A stretch of 5,935 nt of DNA from TMED14 sp038145075. GTDB lineage: Bacteria > Bacteroidota > Bacteroidia > Flavobacteriales > Schleiferiaceae. The stretch lies in the NCBI GenBank assembly GCA_038145075.1, contig JAYQOY010000078.1, forward strand, positions 1 to 5,935, in the 5' to 3' direction. Shown piece after piece: positions 1-5,717 of this stretch; the stretch's first letter is position 1, and each line of letters starts with the position of its first letter. The notes beneath the pieces are model-generated. The model was not told the origin of the DNA. It saw only the letters and a list, made by a program, of their open reading frames with translations, and ran no database searches. The position numbers and the translations under genes are program-made.

Positions 1-40
1 CTCAAGCCCTCAAGCCCTCAAGCCCTCAAGCCCTCTAGCT
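1..40 (-). repeat. Tandem octamer repeat, four perfect CTCAAGCC units plus one diverged unit
   Basis: Positions 1-8, 9-16, 17-24 and 25-32 are identical copies of CTCAAGCC (GGCTTGAG on the minus strand). Positions 33-40 are a diverged unit, AGCTAGAG on the minus strand. The array touches the window edge, so its true length is unknown. The TAG stop of the 67-aa minus-strand gene lies inside the diverged unit, so the repeat forms that gene's last codon, stop and 3' untranslated region. The same octamer family (GGCTAGAG) recurs after valS at 5747-5762. On the minus strand the array has four GGG tracts separated by 5-nt loops. Role unknown. Confidence 0.9.
7..33 (-). other. Potential G-quadruplex motif in the 3' UTR of the 67-aa gene
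   Basis: C-tracts on the plus strand at 7-9, 15-17, 23-25 and 31-33 give four GGG tracts on the minus strand, separated by exactly 5 nt each. This meets the usual G3-N1-7 rule. The motif begins one base after the TAG stop at 35-37 and would be present in the sense transcript. That it folds, or acts in termination or mRNA stability, is inference. Confidence 0.5.
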
Positions 41-238
41 CTCTTTCTGGCACTGCTGCTCAGGCAACGCGCCACAGAAAGAACAGGGCTCACCTTCTTT
101 GTTCAAGAAAGGCGAATTAGAGGCACAGGTACCAGCGAATTCACCGTCCTTTTTGCCCCAAATTTTCACGGCCATACCCAACAAACCCAATCCTAAAAGG
201 GCTGCTGCGACCAAGATCAATTTCAACGTTGCTGCCAT
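35..238 (-). CDS. Small Cys-rich membrane-anchored (or secreted) protein, 67 aa, function unknown
   Basis: The protein has a hydrophobic N-terminal segment at about residues 5-24 (Leu/Ala/Gly-rich), then a basic patch (K25, K29, K30), then a short polar tail with four cysteines: C38, C52, C55 and C63. C52/C55 form a CxxC pair. The motifs KKDGEFAGTCAS and LNKEGEPCSFCG resemble, from memory, short Bacteroidota proteins annotated only as 'membrane or secreted protein'. The hydrophobic stretch could be a single membrane anchor or an uncleaved signal; the Lys residues after it would favour a cytoplasmic tail by the positive-inside rule. The Cys pattern could bind a metal or form disulfides; neither is shown. 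The ATG start is supported by a promoter whose -7 box ends 4 nt upstream. The gene follows murB by 45 bp on the same strand and ends with a TAG inside an octamer repeat. Confidence 0.8.
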   Translation of the reverse strand: MAATLKLILVAAALLGLGLLGMAVKIWGKKDGEFAGTCASNSPFLNKEGEPCSFCGALPEQQCQKES

Positions 239-242
239 GCTG

Positions 243-272
243 CAAAGGTAGTGCCTTGGCTACAATTGCCAA
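243..272 (-). promoter_or_regulatory. Bacteroidota-type promoter of the 67-aa gene
   Basis: On the minus strand, TTG (270-272) is followed after exactly 19 bp by TACCTTTG (243-250). This matches the primary sigma consensus of Bacteroidota, TTG-N17-23-TAnnTTTG, at every defined position. It fills most of the 45-bp gap between the murB stop and this gene's ATG. Only 4 nt separate the -7 box from the ATG, so transcription probably starts within about 1-3 nt of the start codon, giving a leaderless mRNA. The gene can therefore be expressed apart from murB. Confidence 0.75.
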
Positions 273-283
273 GATGATTTGCG

Positions 284-1303
284 TCACCCAATCAGGTTGA
301 CTTCGGGTTCCAATCGAATGCCGAAGTGTTCCTCTACGGAAGCTTGTACGCGTTGGGCGTGTGCCCAGAGTTCGGGCCCGGATGCACCGCCATAGTTTAC
401 CAAAACCAGGGCTTGTTGGGCGTGCATGCCGACGTTTCCAACCCGTTTGCCTTTCCATCCGGCCTGTTCAATCAACCAACCTGCAGCCACTTTCACGGTG
501 CCGTCGGCTTGGGGATATTGAGGAAGGCTAGGGTGGATTTCCATTAAGGCTGCCACCTGCTCGGCAGGCAATGCGGGGTTTTTGAAAAAGCTGCCTGAGT
601 TGCCCAGCACCTTAGGGTCGGGTAGTTTACTTTGGCGAATAGCGATCACGGCCTCCGAAATACTCGCCACGGAGACTTCCTGGTTACGGGCGGCCAATTC
701 ATCTTGAATTGCACCGTAGCTGGTCTTGAGGGCGTGTGAATGCTTGGTCAACTTGAAAGTGACCGAGAGAATGACCCCCTTGTCCTTTAAGGCCCCTTTG
801 AAGATGCTGTCTCGGTATCCGAAGGAACATTCGACAGAAGTCATGACCTGAATTTCCCCGCTGGCCCATTCGAAGAAGCGAAGGGATTCTATGCTGTCTG
901 CAACCTCGACCCCGTAGGCGCCGATGTTTTGCACGGGAGCAGCTCCGACTAATCCAGGAATCAAAGACAGGTTTTGCAGGCCGCCCCAACCGCGCTCGAC
1001 CGTGTAGCGGACGGTGCTGTGCCAGTTTTCGCCGGCAGCGACTTCTAGCCAAATGTGATCGTCGGTCTCGCGCAGGATCTCTGTTCCAGTCCATGCAATT
1101 CGGGCCGTGGTGCCGGGCACATTTGCACAGAGCAGCATGTTGCTACCACCGCTCAAAAGAAGAGACTGCTGCGCATATCCATGAGGGTGGAGGCGGTAGT
1201 CAGCCAGGCAGGCCTCCGACTCCAAATGCACCAAGCGCTCCGCCTTGGCATCAATGCCAAAGGTGTTGTAGGGCGCCAGCGATGCATGCTCCTCCCAAAT
1301 CAT
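284..1303 (-). CDS. murB: UDP-N-acetylenolpyruvoylglucosamine reductase (MurB, type I)
   Basis: Cytoplasmic FAD enzyme that uses NADPH to reduce UDP-GlcNAc-enolpyruvate to UDP-MurNAc, the second committed step of peptidoglycan precursor synthesis. The 339 aa match the length of E. coli-type MurB (about 340). Visible signatures in order: NTFGIDAKAE (13-22); the FAD-binding loop SGGSNMLL (51-58); GLQNLSLIPG followed by VGAAPVQNIGAYG (108-131); GYRDS (162-166) with the conserved Arg R164; NSGSFFKNP (235-243) with the proton-donor Ser S238; AAGWLIEQAGWKG (273-285); and C-terminal LEPEVNLIG (331-339) with catalytic Glu E334. The Tyr-containing substrate loop seen in type I enzymes fits the GYRDS context. 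The ATG overlaps the stop of the upstream aminotransferase as ATGA, implying co-transcription and coupled translation; no Shine-Dalgarno precedes it. No frameshift or missing catalytic residue is seen. Confidence 0.97.
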   Translation of the reverse strand: MIWEEHASLAPYNTFGIDAKAERLVHLESEACLADYRLHPHGYAQQSLLLSGGSNMLLCANVPGTTARIAWTGTEILRETDDHIWLEVAAGENWHSTVRYTVERGWGGLQNLSLIPGLVGAAPVQNIGAYGVEVADSIESLRFFEWASGEIQVMTSVECSFGYRDSIFKGALKDKGVILSVTFKLTKHSHALKTSYGAIQDELAARNQEVSVASISEAVIAIRQSKLPDPKVLGNSGSFFKNPALPAEQVAALMEIHPSLPQYPQADGTVKVAAGWLIEQAGWKGKRVGNVGMHAQQALVLVNYGGASGPELWAHAQRVQASVEEHFGIRLEPEVNLIG

Positions 1304-2496
1304 GCGCGCTGCGGATAGGCGTTGAGGCCCGCTTCAAGGGCATTCATAGCGCGTTCCAAATCAGCCACCTCCAAGACGTAGGCAATGCGCACTTGCTGCT
1401 TGCCCAACTCGGCGTGGGTGTAGAATCCGGCGGCCGGGGCCATCATGACGGTTTCCCCTAGGTGGTCAAAGGATTCGAGCATCCACTGACAGAAGTGATC
1501 GGCGTCCTGAACGGGCAATTTCGCCACCGCGTAAAAAGCGCCGGAAGGCTTCGGGCAGAAGACACCGGGCATCGCGTTCAACCGTCCAATGACGTAATCG
1601 CGGCGGGTGCAGTACTCCTTGTTGACCTCCTCAAAGTAGCTGTCGGGGGTTTCTAATGCGGCTTCTGCGGCCATCTGCTCAAAGGTGGGAGGGGAGAGGC
1701 GCGCTTGGGCGAACTTCATCGCGGCGGCCATAAACGCTTGGTTTTTGGAGGCGAGCAGGCCAATTCGGGCCCCACACATGCTGTAGCGCTTAGAGACCGA
1801 ATCGATCAAAATGGCGTGCTGCTCCATGCCGTCCAAGTTCAGAACCGACGTGTGGGTAGCGCCATCGTAGGTAAACTCGCGGTAAACTTCATCCGCCACG
1901 ATGTAGAGGTCGTGCTTCAGGGCCATGTCCCGAACATACTCCAATTCCTCACGGCTGTACAATTTACCGGTGGGATTGCCGGGATTGCACAGGAGGATGG
2001 CTTTGGTTTTTGGGGTAATCAGGGCCTCCAATTCAGACATCGGGGGTAGGGCAAAGCCGTCCTCAATGCGGCTCACGACTGGCACCACTACGGCACCCGT
2101 GGCCGTCGCAAAGCCTAGGTAATTCGCGTAGTAGGGTTCCGGAATAATGATTTCGTCACCTGGGTCCACAATGCTTCCCATGGCGATGGCCAAGGCTTCC
2201 GAACCGCCGGTGGTCACAATCATGTCCGAGGCGGTCAGGCCGATGCCGTGCTTGGCGTAGTAGCCCACTAATTTCTCTCGGTAGCTGGCAAAACCGGCCG
2301 AATGCGAATAGGCCAAAACCTTCACATCATGGTGCTGCAGCGCCTCCATGGCCACTTTGGGGCTGGGGATGTCCGGCTGACCGATGTTGAGGAAGTGGAC
2401 TTTGACGCCTTTTTTCTGAGCGCCTTCGGCGTAAGGAACCAGTTTTCGAATGGGGGACGCAGGCATATCCAGCCCGCGTTGAGAGACTTTTGGCAT
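1300..2496 (-). CDS. Pyridoxal-phosphate-dependent class I/II aminotransferase
   Basis: Fold-type I PLP aminotransferase of 398 aa, related to aspartate and branched/aromatic aminotransferases; the substrate cannot be told from sequence. Numbered from MPKVSQ: NIGQPD near the substrate pocket (37-42), TTGGSEAL for cofactor phosphate binding (95-102), CNPGNPTG (170-177) with N174, VADEVY (200-205) with D202 contacting the PLP ring nitrogen, DSVSKRYSMCGARIG (232-246) with K236 as the Schiff-base lysine, and QVRIAY (368-373) with R370 for the substrate carboxylate. An in-frame ATG at 2545-2547 would add 17 residues, but that extension encodes the upstream terminator hairpin. The ATG at 2494-2496 gives the usual family N-terminus (GLDMPASPIRKLVPYA), so I chose it. 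The stop overlaps the murB start as ATGA. The role beside murB is unclear; co-expression is supported, a shared pathway is not. Confidence 0.93.
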   Translation of the reverse strand: MPKVSQRGLDMPASPIRKLVPYAEGAQKKGVKVHFLNIGQPDIPSPKVAMEALQHHDVKVLAYSHSAGFASYREKLVGYYAKHGIGLTASDMIVTTGGSEALAIAMGSIVDPGDEIIIPEPYYANYLGFATATGAVVVPVVSRIEDGFALPPMSELEALITPKTKAILLCNPGNPTGKLYSREELEYVRDMALKHDLYIVADEVYREFTYDGATHTSVLNLDGMEQHAILIDSVSKRYSMCGARIGLLASKNQAFMAAAMKFAQARLSPPTFEQMAAEAALETPDSYFEEVNKEYCTRRDYVIGRLNAMPGVFCPKPSGAFYAVAKLPVQDADHFCQWMLESFDHLGETVMMAPAAGFYTHAELGKQQVRIAYVLEVADLERAMNALEAGLNAYPQRA

Positions 2497-2500
2497 GGGG

Positions 2501-2508
2501 CAAATTTC
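2501..2508 (-). promoter_or_regulatory. Weak candidate -7 box for the aminotransferase-murB unit
   Basis: The minus strand reads GAAATTTG, differing from TAnnTTTG only at the first base. It is followed by C, as in the other three boxes in this window, and lies 4 nt before the ATG, the same gap as for the 67-aa gene. No TTG is found 17-23 bp upstream, where the terminator hairpin lies. Transcription may instead come from readthrough of the terminator. Confidence 0.35.
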
Positions 2509-2510
2509 AA

Positions 2511-2538
2511 TAAAAAACCCGCTGCTTGCGCAGCGGGT
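2511..2538 (-). terminator. Rho-independent terminator after the DUF1573 gene
   Basis: On the minus strand there is a perfect 9-bp stem, ACCCGCTGC pairing with GCAGCGGGT (2530-2538 and 2517-2525). It closes a GCAA tetraloop of GNRA type and is followed directly by a run of T (2512-2517). It lies 24 nt after the DUF1573 stop codon. A weaker inverted repeat (AAGGTTT/AAACCTT, 2558-2577) overlaps that stop codon. The T-run ends only about 15 nt before the aminotransferase ATG, so terminator and downstream gene start are almost fused. Confidence 0.92.
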
Positions 2539-2562
2539 CGGAATCATTCTGTGGGTAAAGGT

Positions 2563-3009
2563 TTACTTGGAAACCTTGGAGGTGCCTGTGGTAGTGTTCA
2601 CTGGGGCCGTTTGCGTAGCCTCAGGAGCGATGATTTCGCCCTTGATGGTCAATACCTCGGTGGCATTGCTGGCGTTGCTCTGAACGGTCACCGTCTTCTG
2701 GAAACGACCTACGCGGCGGGTGTCGTACTTCACCTTGATGGAAGCCGTGGCGCCGGGAGCAATGGGGGTGCGGGGCCACTGGGGCACCGTGCAACCGCAT
2801 GAACCTACGCAGTTGGAGATGATCAACGGCTCTTTGCCGGTGTTCTTGAAGGTGAATTCGCGCTCTCCATTTGCATCTTTTTCGAGCTTACCATAGTCGA
2901 TGGTCTTGTTCTCAAACGCGATGTTTGCGGCATTGGGATTGGCTTCTTGGGCGTACATGGCCAAGCTGGAAGCAAATACCAGAGCGGCGGTGGCGATGAA
3001 ATTTTTCAT
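2563..3009 (-). CDS. Secreted DUF1573 domain protein, 148 aa
   Basis: The N-terminus (MKNFIATAALVFASSLAMYA) is a typical Sec signal peptide with likely cleavage near A20/Q21, so the mature protein of about 128 aa should be outside the cytoplasm (periplasm or cell surface). Residues about 30-127 form one DUF1573 domain, an Ig-like beta-sandwich: IDYGKLEKD, then FTFKNTGKEPLIIS, then the hallmark Cys cluster SNCVGSCGCTVP (C67, C71, C73), PIAPGATASIKVKYDT, and a final strand ending LTIKGEI. The last 20 residues are a Thr/Ala/Pro-rich low-complexity tail. No lipobox and no C-terminal sorting domain are visible. The family is abundant in Bacteroidota and its function is unknown. The gene is monocistronic: it has its own promoter at 3045-3074 and terminator at 2511-2538, and is divergent from valS. 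Confidence 0.93.
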   Translation of the reverse strand: MKNFIATAALVFASSLAMYAQEANPNAANIAFENKTIDYGKLEKDANGEREFTFKNTGKEPLIISNCVGSCGCTVPQWPRTPIAPGATASIKVKYDTRRVGRFQKTVTVQSNASNATEVLTIKGEIIAPEATQTAPVNTTTGTSKVSK

Positions 3010-3044
3010 GGCAATTTGGCTTGTTTAAAGAATGTCTAGGACGG

Positions 3045-3074
3045 CAAATGTAACCGCCATATTCTTTACGGCAA
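3045..3074 (-). promoter_or_regulatory. Bacteroidota-type promoter of the DUF1573 gene
   Basis: On the minus strand, TTG (3072-3074) is followed after exactly 19 bp by TACATTTG (3045-3052), a full match to TTG-N19-TAnnTTTG. Transcription should start near 3041, leaving a leader of about 30 nt before the ATG at 3007-3009. The leader is A/T-rich without a Shine-Dalgarno, as is usual in this phylum. Confidence 0.75.
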
Positions 3075-3090
3075 AAAAAGTGCCACATCC

Positions 3091-3098
3091 TACCTTTG
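3091..3098 (+). promoter_or_regulatory. -7 promoter box of valS, overlapping a false TTG start
   Basis: TACCTTTG matches TAnnTTTG fully and is identical to the box of the 67-aa gene. It ends 6 nt before the valS ATG at 3105, so the transcript should begin at about 3102 and be nearly leaderless. No TTG exists at 19 bp; the nearest T-rich sequence, TTTA at 3065-3068, gives a spacer of 22-23 bp, so the upstream element is weak or activator-dependent. An in-frame TTG codon (3096-3098) lies inside this box and is not a credible start. Confidence 0.65.
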
Positions 3099-3104
3099 CG
3101 GCCT

Positions 3105-5717
3105 ATGGAAATTGCGTCAAAATATGCTCCCGGCCACGTCGAGCGACTCTGGTACACCCGATGGATGGATAAAAAGGCGTTCGCGTCGGTCCCGGATGCG
3201 CGCCCTGCGTACACGATTGTCATCCCTCCGCCTAACGTCACCGGCGTTCTGCACATGGGGCATATGCTCAATAATACCATTCAGGATGTCCTGATCCGAC
3301 GTGCCCGAATGCGCGGCTACAACGCCTGCTGGGTACCAGGCACCGACCACGCTTCCATTGCGACGGAAGCCAAGGTGGTGCAGAAACTTCGAGAGTCGGG
3401 CATCAAGAAGTCCGATCTCAGCCGCGAGGCCTTCCTGGAGCATGCTTGGGAATGGACCCACAAGCACGGCGGCATCATCCTGGAGCAGTTGAAGACCCTA
3501 GGCGCCTCCTGCGATTGGGACCGCACCGCTTTTACCATGGACGAGACACGCAGTGAAAGCGTGTTGAAAGTATTTGTCGATCTCTATGAGAAGGGACACA
3601 TTTACCGCGGGCAGCGCATGGTGCATTGGGATCCGGAGGCGAAGACTTCGCTGAGCGACGAGGAGGTTCTCCACAAGGACGTCCAGGCCAAGTTGTATTA
3701 CGTTCGGTACGAAGTCGTGGAAAAGCCTGGCACGTATTTGACCGTAGCGACCTCGCGTCCGGAAACCATCATGGCCGACCGCGCCATTGCCATCAACCCC
3801 AAGGACAAACGCTACACGGCGCTGCACGGATTGCACGTTCGGGTACCCCTGGGCGGCATGGAAATTCCGATCATCACGGACGAGTATGTGACGCCTGATT
3901 TTGGAACGGGCTGCTTGAAAGTGACGCCTGCGCACGATTGGAACGATTTTGCCATTGGCCAAAAGCACGGCCTCGACGTCATCGACGTATTGAACGAGGA
4001 TGGAACGTTAAACGAGCACGGTCTGGAATGGGCTGGTATGGATCGCTTTGCGGCCCGAAAAGCCACCGCCGCCCACCTAGAAGAACGCGGCGATCTCGTC
4101 AAAGTCGAGACCTACGCGTCCACGGTAGGCACCTCCGAACGCACCGGTGCCGTTGTTGAACCCCGTCTCTCGCTGCAGTGGTGGATTCGCATGCCCGATC
4201 TGGCCAAGCCCGCTCTAGACGCCGTGATGAGCGACGAAATTCAACTCATCCCCGAGAAATTCAAGAATACCTACCGCCACTGGATGGAAAACGTCAAGGA
4301 CTGGTGCATCTCGCGCCAGCTTTGGTGGGGCCACCAGATTCCCGCCTATTTCTACGGAGAAGGCGAGGAGGACTTTGTCGTCGCTTTGACGCTCGAAGAA
4401 GCCGTAGAGAAGGCGCGCCAGGCCAGCGGCAACAGCAGCCTTCAAGCGAGCGATTTGCGCCAAGATGAAGATTGTTTGGACACCTGGTTCTCCAGCTGGC
4501 TGTGGCCGATTTCGGTTTTTGACGGCATCAACCATCCCAACAATCCCGAACTCGACTACTACTATCCCACCCAAGACCTCGTCACGGCCCCCGAAATTCT
4601 CTTTTTCTGGGTCGCGCGCATGGCGATGGCGGGCTACGAATACACCGGCAAGAAGCCCTTCGAAAAAGTATACCTCACCGGCATCGTTCGCGACAAACTG
4701 GGCCGCAAAATGTCCAAGTCCCTGGGCAACTCGCCCGATCCCCTCGCTTTGATCGAGCAATACGGTGCAGACGGCGTGCGCATGGGCATGCTGATGAGCT
4801 CTCCCGCGGGGAACGACTTGCCGTTTGATGAGGACCTCTGCCTCCAGGGCCGAAACTTCTCCAACAAGGTGTGGAACGCCCTTCGCCTCGTCAAGGGCTG
4901 GGAAGCCGGAGATGGGGAGGTCGATGCGGCCTCTGCATGGGCGATGACCTGGTTTGAGCAAGTGCTCTCCGAAACCCTCGTGCAACTCGAAGACGATTTC
5001 CAGAAGTACCGCTTGTCCGATGCACTGATGCGTTTGTACAAGTTGATTTGGGACGATTTCTGCTCCTGGTACCTCGAAATGGTGAAGCCTGCCTACGGTG
5101 AGCCCATTGCGGCGCCTGTACTCGCCAAAACCGTGGATTTCTTTGAGGCCCTCATGAAGGCCCTGCATCCCTTTATGCCCTTCATCACAGAAGAGGTTTG
5201 GCACGTGCTGCGCGAGGTGGATTCGGACCGTTTCTTGAACCTTCAAGACTGGCCCGAACCTAGTACCAGCGACCGCGATCAACTTGCGGCCTTTGCGCAT
5301 GTCGAAGAACTCATCGTGGCCCTTCGCAACGTTCGAAAGGAGCGCAATCTGTCCTTCAAGCAGCCCATGGCCCTTCGCTTCAAAGGCGAAGCACCTTCCG
5401 GTTTGGCCGTCATAGAAAAGCTGGTCAACGCGCCCGGAGCCTCTTCCGAAGTGCCTGAAGGCGCCTTGGCGCTCCTCGCTGGCACCCGCGAGTACTTCCT
5501 CGTGTTCTCCGCCGAAGAAACGGCTTTGAGCGATGAAGACCGCGCCCAAATCGAGAAAGACATCGCCTACTACACCGGCTTCATTGCATCCATCGAAAAG
5601 AAACTCAGCAATCCCGGCTTCGTGAACAATGCCCCTCCGGCGGTCATTGAGATCGAACGCAAAAAAGTCAGCGACAGCCAAGCCAAATTGGCGGCCTTGC
5701 AGGCGCGTTTGGGCTAG
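3105..5717 (+). CDS. valS: Valyl-tRNA synthetase (ValRS), complete
   Basis: Cytoplasmic class Ia synthetase that charges tRNA-Val with valine and hydrolyses mischarged Thr-tRNA-Val. Length is 870 aa, shorter than E. coli ValRS (951). Domains numbered from the ATG: the catalytic Rossmann fold opens with PPNVTGVLHMGH (42-53), whose HMGH is the HIGH signature. The inserted editing domain spans roughly 190-330, with TSRPETIMAD (216-225) and HDWND (277-281). The catalytic domain resumes with DWCISRQLWWGH (from 399) and DEDCLDTWFSSW (from 454), and ends at KMSKS (535-539). The anticodon-binding helical domain runs from about 585. The C-terminal tRNA-binding coiled coil is about 812-870, with KKLSNPGFV and PAVIEIERKK. 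The ATG fits the family N-terminus (MEIASKY); an in-frame TTG 9 nt upstream sits in the promoter. The TAG stop is part of the first downstream hairpin unit. No lesion is seen. Confidence 0.98.
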   Translation: MEIASKYAPGHVERLWYTRWMDKKAFASVPDARPAYTIVIPPPNVTGVLHMGHMLNNTIQDVLIRRARMRGYNACWVPGTDHASIATEAKVVQKLRESGIKKSDLSREAFLEHAWEWTHKHGGIILEQLKTLGASCDWDRTAFTMDETRSESVLKVFVDLYEKGHIYRGQRMVHWDPEAKTSLSDEEVLHKDVQAKLYYVRYEVVEKPGTYLTVATSRPETIMADRAIAINPKDKRYTALHGLHVRVPLGGMEIPIITDEYVTPDFGTGCLKVTPAHDWNDFAIGQKHGLDVIDVLNEDGTLNEHGLEWAGMDRFAARKATAAHLEERGDLVKVETYASTVGTSERTGAVVEPRLSLQWWIRMPDLAKPALDAVMSDEIQLIPEKFKNTYRHWMENVKDWCISRQLWWGHQIPAYFYGEGEEDFVVALTLEEAVEKARQASGNSSLQASDLRQDEDCLDTWFSSWLWPISVFDGINHPNNPELDYYYPTQDLVTAPEILFFWVARMAMAGYEYTGKKPFEKVYLTGIVRDKLGRKMSKSLGNSPDPLALIEQYGADGVRMGMLMSSPAGNDLPFDEDLCLQGRNFSNKVWNALRLVKGWEAGDGEVDAASAWAMTWFEQVLSETLVQLEDDFQKYRLSDALMRLYKLIWDDFCSWYLEMVKPAYGEPIAAPVLAKTVDFFEALMKALHPFMPFITEEVWHVLREVDSDRFLNLQDWPEPSTSDRDQLAAFAHVEELIVALRNVRKERNLSFKQPMALRFKGEAPSGLAVIEKLVNAPGASSEVPEGALALLAGTREYFLVFSAEETALSDEDRAQIEKDIAYYTGFIASIEKKLSNPGFVNNAPPAVIEIERKKVSDSQAKLAALQARLG

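Noticed and set aside
2497..2547. Upstream ATG at 2545-2547 adding 17 residues to the aminotransferase
   Set aside because: The extra codons are the terminator stem and T-run; the ATG at 2494-2496 gives the normal family N-terminus.
2302..2802. Open frame of 166 codons on the plus strand across the aminotransferase start and the DUF1573 gene
   Set aside because: It is antisense to two well-supported genes and crosses the terminator hairpin; the translation has no family resemblance.
2912..3280. Minus-strand frame of 122 codons bridging DUF1573 and valS
   Set aside because: It runs through both promoters and overlaps the coding sequence of both genes; it is a shadow frame.
4215..5681. Open frame of 488 codons on the minus strand, antisense to valS
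   Set aside because: It lies wholly within valS, which has every expected synthetase motif. The frame has no recognisable domain, and such long antisense frames are common in genes with GC-biased third positions. No promoter box was found at its start.
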